NCBI GenBank assembly: GCA_963708165.1
Contig: OY970187.1
Location: 3,286,001 to 3,350,000 of the forward strand
Length of the DNA stretch: 64,000 bases
Direction: 5' to 3'
Origin: Rubricoccus sp963708165
Lineage (GTDB): Bacteria; Bacteroidota; Rhodothermia; Rhodothermales; Rubricoccaceae
Made by a program: the position numbers and the translations under genes. Positions 62,810 to 64,000 of this stretch are shown in pieces; position 1 is the first letter of the stretch, and the number at the start of each line of letters is the position of its first letter. The notes beneath the pieces are model-generated. The model saw only the letters and a program-made list of their open reading frames with translations, searched no databases and was not told the DNA's origin.

Positions 62810-63583
62810 CTAGCGCGCCTTGCGCGAGATCCTGTCGGTGATACTCAGTGCCGGTCCGACGGGCACGAGCCGTGGCGCAAACGCTTGCAGCTTGGTGAGC
62901 ACCCCCGGCACGACGCGGCGCGTGTTCCGCGCGAGCCCATCCAGGCCTTGCTGCGCGACCCGCTCGACAGGCTGGGCGCCTTTGAAAAATGCGTCGTTCA
63001 TCTCCGCGCGCTCGCCAAAGCCGGTGCGGACCGGACCGGGGCAGAGCGCCGAGACGTGCACGCCGGTGCTGCGCAGTTCGTAGTGCAGCGCGTCGGTAAA
63101 CGAGAGCACGTAGGCTTTGGTCGCCGCGTACACCGCCATCCGTGGGACCGGCGCGAACGCGCCCAGGCTCGCCACGTTGAGCACGCCCCCCGTGCCCCGC
63201 TCGGCCATGCCGGGCACCAAGCGCGCCGCGAGTTGCGTCAGCGCCGAGACGTTGAGCTCGGTCATGCCTCTGGCGCCAGAGGCGTGCTCCACAAACGGCC
63301 CCGCGATGCCGTAGCCCGCATTGTTGATGAGCACATCGACGGTTTCTCCGGCCTCGTGCACGCGGTCCACGAGCGCGTCGGCGCCCTCGGCGGGCTGCAA
63401 GTCGGCGGGGAAGACGAGCGCTAGAGGACCGAGCCGCGCGGCGAGCGTGTTGAGCGCGTCCTCGCGCCGGGCGACAAGCAGCACGCGCGCGCCGAGCGGC
63501 ATCAGCTGGCGCGCCATTTCCAGGCCGATGCCCGAGGACGCGCCGGTGAGGAGCACCGTCTTGCCGCGGTAGTAGTCGGTCAC
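62810..63583 (-). CDS. Short-chain dehydrogenase/reductase
   Basis: A 257-residue SDR-family oxidoreductase. NAD(P) loop TGASSGIG, NNAGYGIAG, Ser in NVASLGAF and the active YAATK in MAVYAATKAYVLSF. The substrate is unknown; the family includes fatty-acid and sterol-like reductases. Start is GTG at 63583 (V-TDYYRGKTVLL); the frame is open further, but that would overlap the divergent prmC. A tail-to-tail motif pair at 63266-63283 encodes ASGARG. Confidence 0.9.
   Translation of the reverse strand: MTDYYRGKTVLLTGASSGIGLEMARQLMPLGARVLLVARREDALNTLAARLGPLALVFPADLQPAEGADALVDRVHEAGETVDVLINNAGYGIAGPFVEHASGARGMTELNVSALTQLAARLVPGMAERGTGGVLNVASLGAFAPVPRMAVYAATKAYVLSFTDALHYELRSTGVHVSALCPGPVRTGFGERAEMNDAFFKGAQPVERVAQQGLDGLARNTRRVVPGVLTKLQAFAPRLVPVGPALSITDRISRKAR
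63266..63283. repeat. Tail-to-tail motif pair inside the short-chain dehydrogenase gene
   Basis: A perfect 18-bp palindrome encoding ASGARG. Confidence 0.9.
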
Positions 63584-63641
63584 GGGTGGCAGGGGAAGAG
63601 GGGGGAGGCGAGCTTGCGAGTCACGATACTCCGCTGCCCGC

Positions 63642-64000
63642 ATGACCCGGCTCGAATTCTTGACGACGGCAACGGCCCGCCTCGCCGCCTCTGGCGTGGA
63701 CGACGCGCGCCGCAACGCGGAGTGGATCGTGGAAGACGCGACCGGCGCCTCGCGCGCCACAGTCTACGCGCGCCCAGACGTGCCTCTGGCGCCAGAGGCT
63801 GAGCGCGCAATGGATGCGATGGTAGAGCGCCGAGCCTCTGGCGAACCCATCCAGTATATCCTCGGTCACGCAGAGTTCATGGCGCTTCGGCTAGAGGTCG
63901 CGCCCGGCGTTCTCATCCCACGGCCCGAGACCGAAGAAGTCGTCGAAGCCGCGCTGCTCCAGATCGCAGACTGCGCCGAGCCCTGGGTGCTCGATGTCGG
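63642..64000 (+). CDS. prmC: Release factor glutamine methyltransferase PrmC, N-terminal part (partial)
   Basis: The first 119 residues of PrmC/HemK, cut by the window edge. The N-terminal helical domain (TRLEFLTTATARLAASGVDDARRNAEWIVEDATG) and the conserved PIQYILGHAEFMALRLEVAPGVLIPRPETEEVVE segment are clear. PrmC methylates the GGQ glutamine of release factors RF1 and RF2. The SAM motif and NPPY are beyond the edge. Two forward motif copies and one tail-to-tail pair (63782-63799, encoding PLAPEA) lie within. Confidence 0.94.
   Translation, partial: MTRLEFLTTATARLAASGVDDARRNAEWIVEDATGASRATVYARPDVPLAPEAERAMDAMVERRASGEPIQYILGHAEFMALRLEVAPGVLIPRPETEEVVEAALLQIADCAEPWVLDV
63782..63799. repeat. 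Tail-to-tail motif pair inside prmC
   Basis: A perfect 18-bp palindrome encoding PLAPEA. Confidence 0.9.

Overview
The window is GC-rich, gene-dense bacterial chromosome. The gene content points to a marine member of the Rhodothermota, probably near Rubricoccaceae such as Rubrivirga or Rubricoccus. This is inferred from the complex I genes nuoJKLM-nhaD-phhB-nuoN (a nhaD gene and a pterin dehydratase gene were reported among complex I genes of Rhodothermus marinus), from bshA (bacillithiol), from a DUF4175 gene and from TACCTT-like -7 boxes. I found no rRNA, tRNA, CRISPR array, insertion sequence or prophage.

Layout. 1-5932: mutS 3' end, acidic lipoprotein, UbiB-like kinase, HMG-CoA reductase, GNAT acetyltransferase, endonuclease III. 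6067-16095: NTF2-like protein, then secreted proteins and lipoproteins (VWA, M28 peptidase, phytase-like, esterase), YkvA and a broken BNR-repeat protein. 16246-24870: SGNH/TPR protein, a B12-type pair (cobalamin adenosyltransferase plus ABC ATPase), sulfotransferase and a broken DUF4175 gene. 25106-33115: ftsE, TPR lipoprotein, alanine/glycine symporter, upp-nhaC, RluA-type synthase, YceH and a helix-hairpin-helix protein. 33278-35560: broken DUF72 gene and a flippase-like protein. 35830-44804: complex I membrane arm. 44883-53971: kinase-like hypothetical, bshA, release-factor-like protein, endonuclease/phosphatase lipoprotein, cell-wall hydrolase, pdxB, era. 54041-60334: pilin-like genes around a broken pdxJ. 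60334-64000: rsmD, coaD, an aminotransferase, a short-chain dehydrogenase and the prmC 5' end.

The dominant unexplained feature is a non-palindromic 10-mer, GCCTCTGGCG. My hand count of its 8-base core on both strands is about 290 in 64 kb, against about 5 expected from base composition. Single copies lie inside genes in any frame and orientation, encoding Ala-Ser-Gly, Pro-Leu-Ala, Ala-Arg-Gly or Pro-Glu-Ala. Inverted pairs lie at gene ends, often touching stop codons and sometimes forming terminator-like hairpins. This architecture is that of DNA uptake sequences of naturally transformable bacteria such as Neisseria and Pasteurellaceae. I propose it as an uptake-sequence system in this lineage; the pilin-like genes nearby are compatible but not proof.

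Five otherwise well-conserved genes (BNR, DUF4175, nhaC, DUF72, pdxJ) carry six single-base insertions. Base-calling errors are the simplest explanation, but the pattern should be checked.
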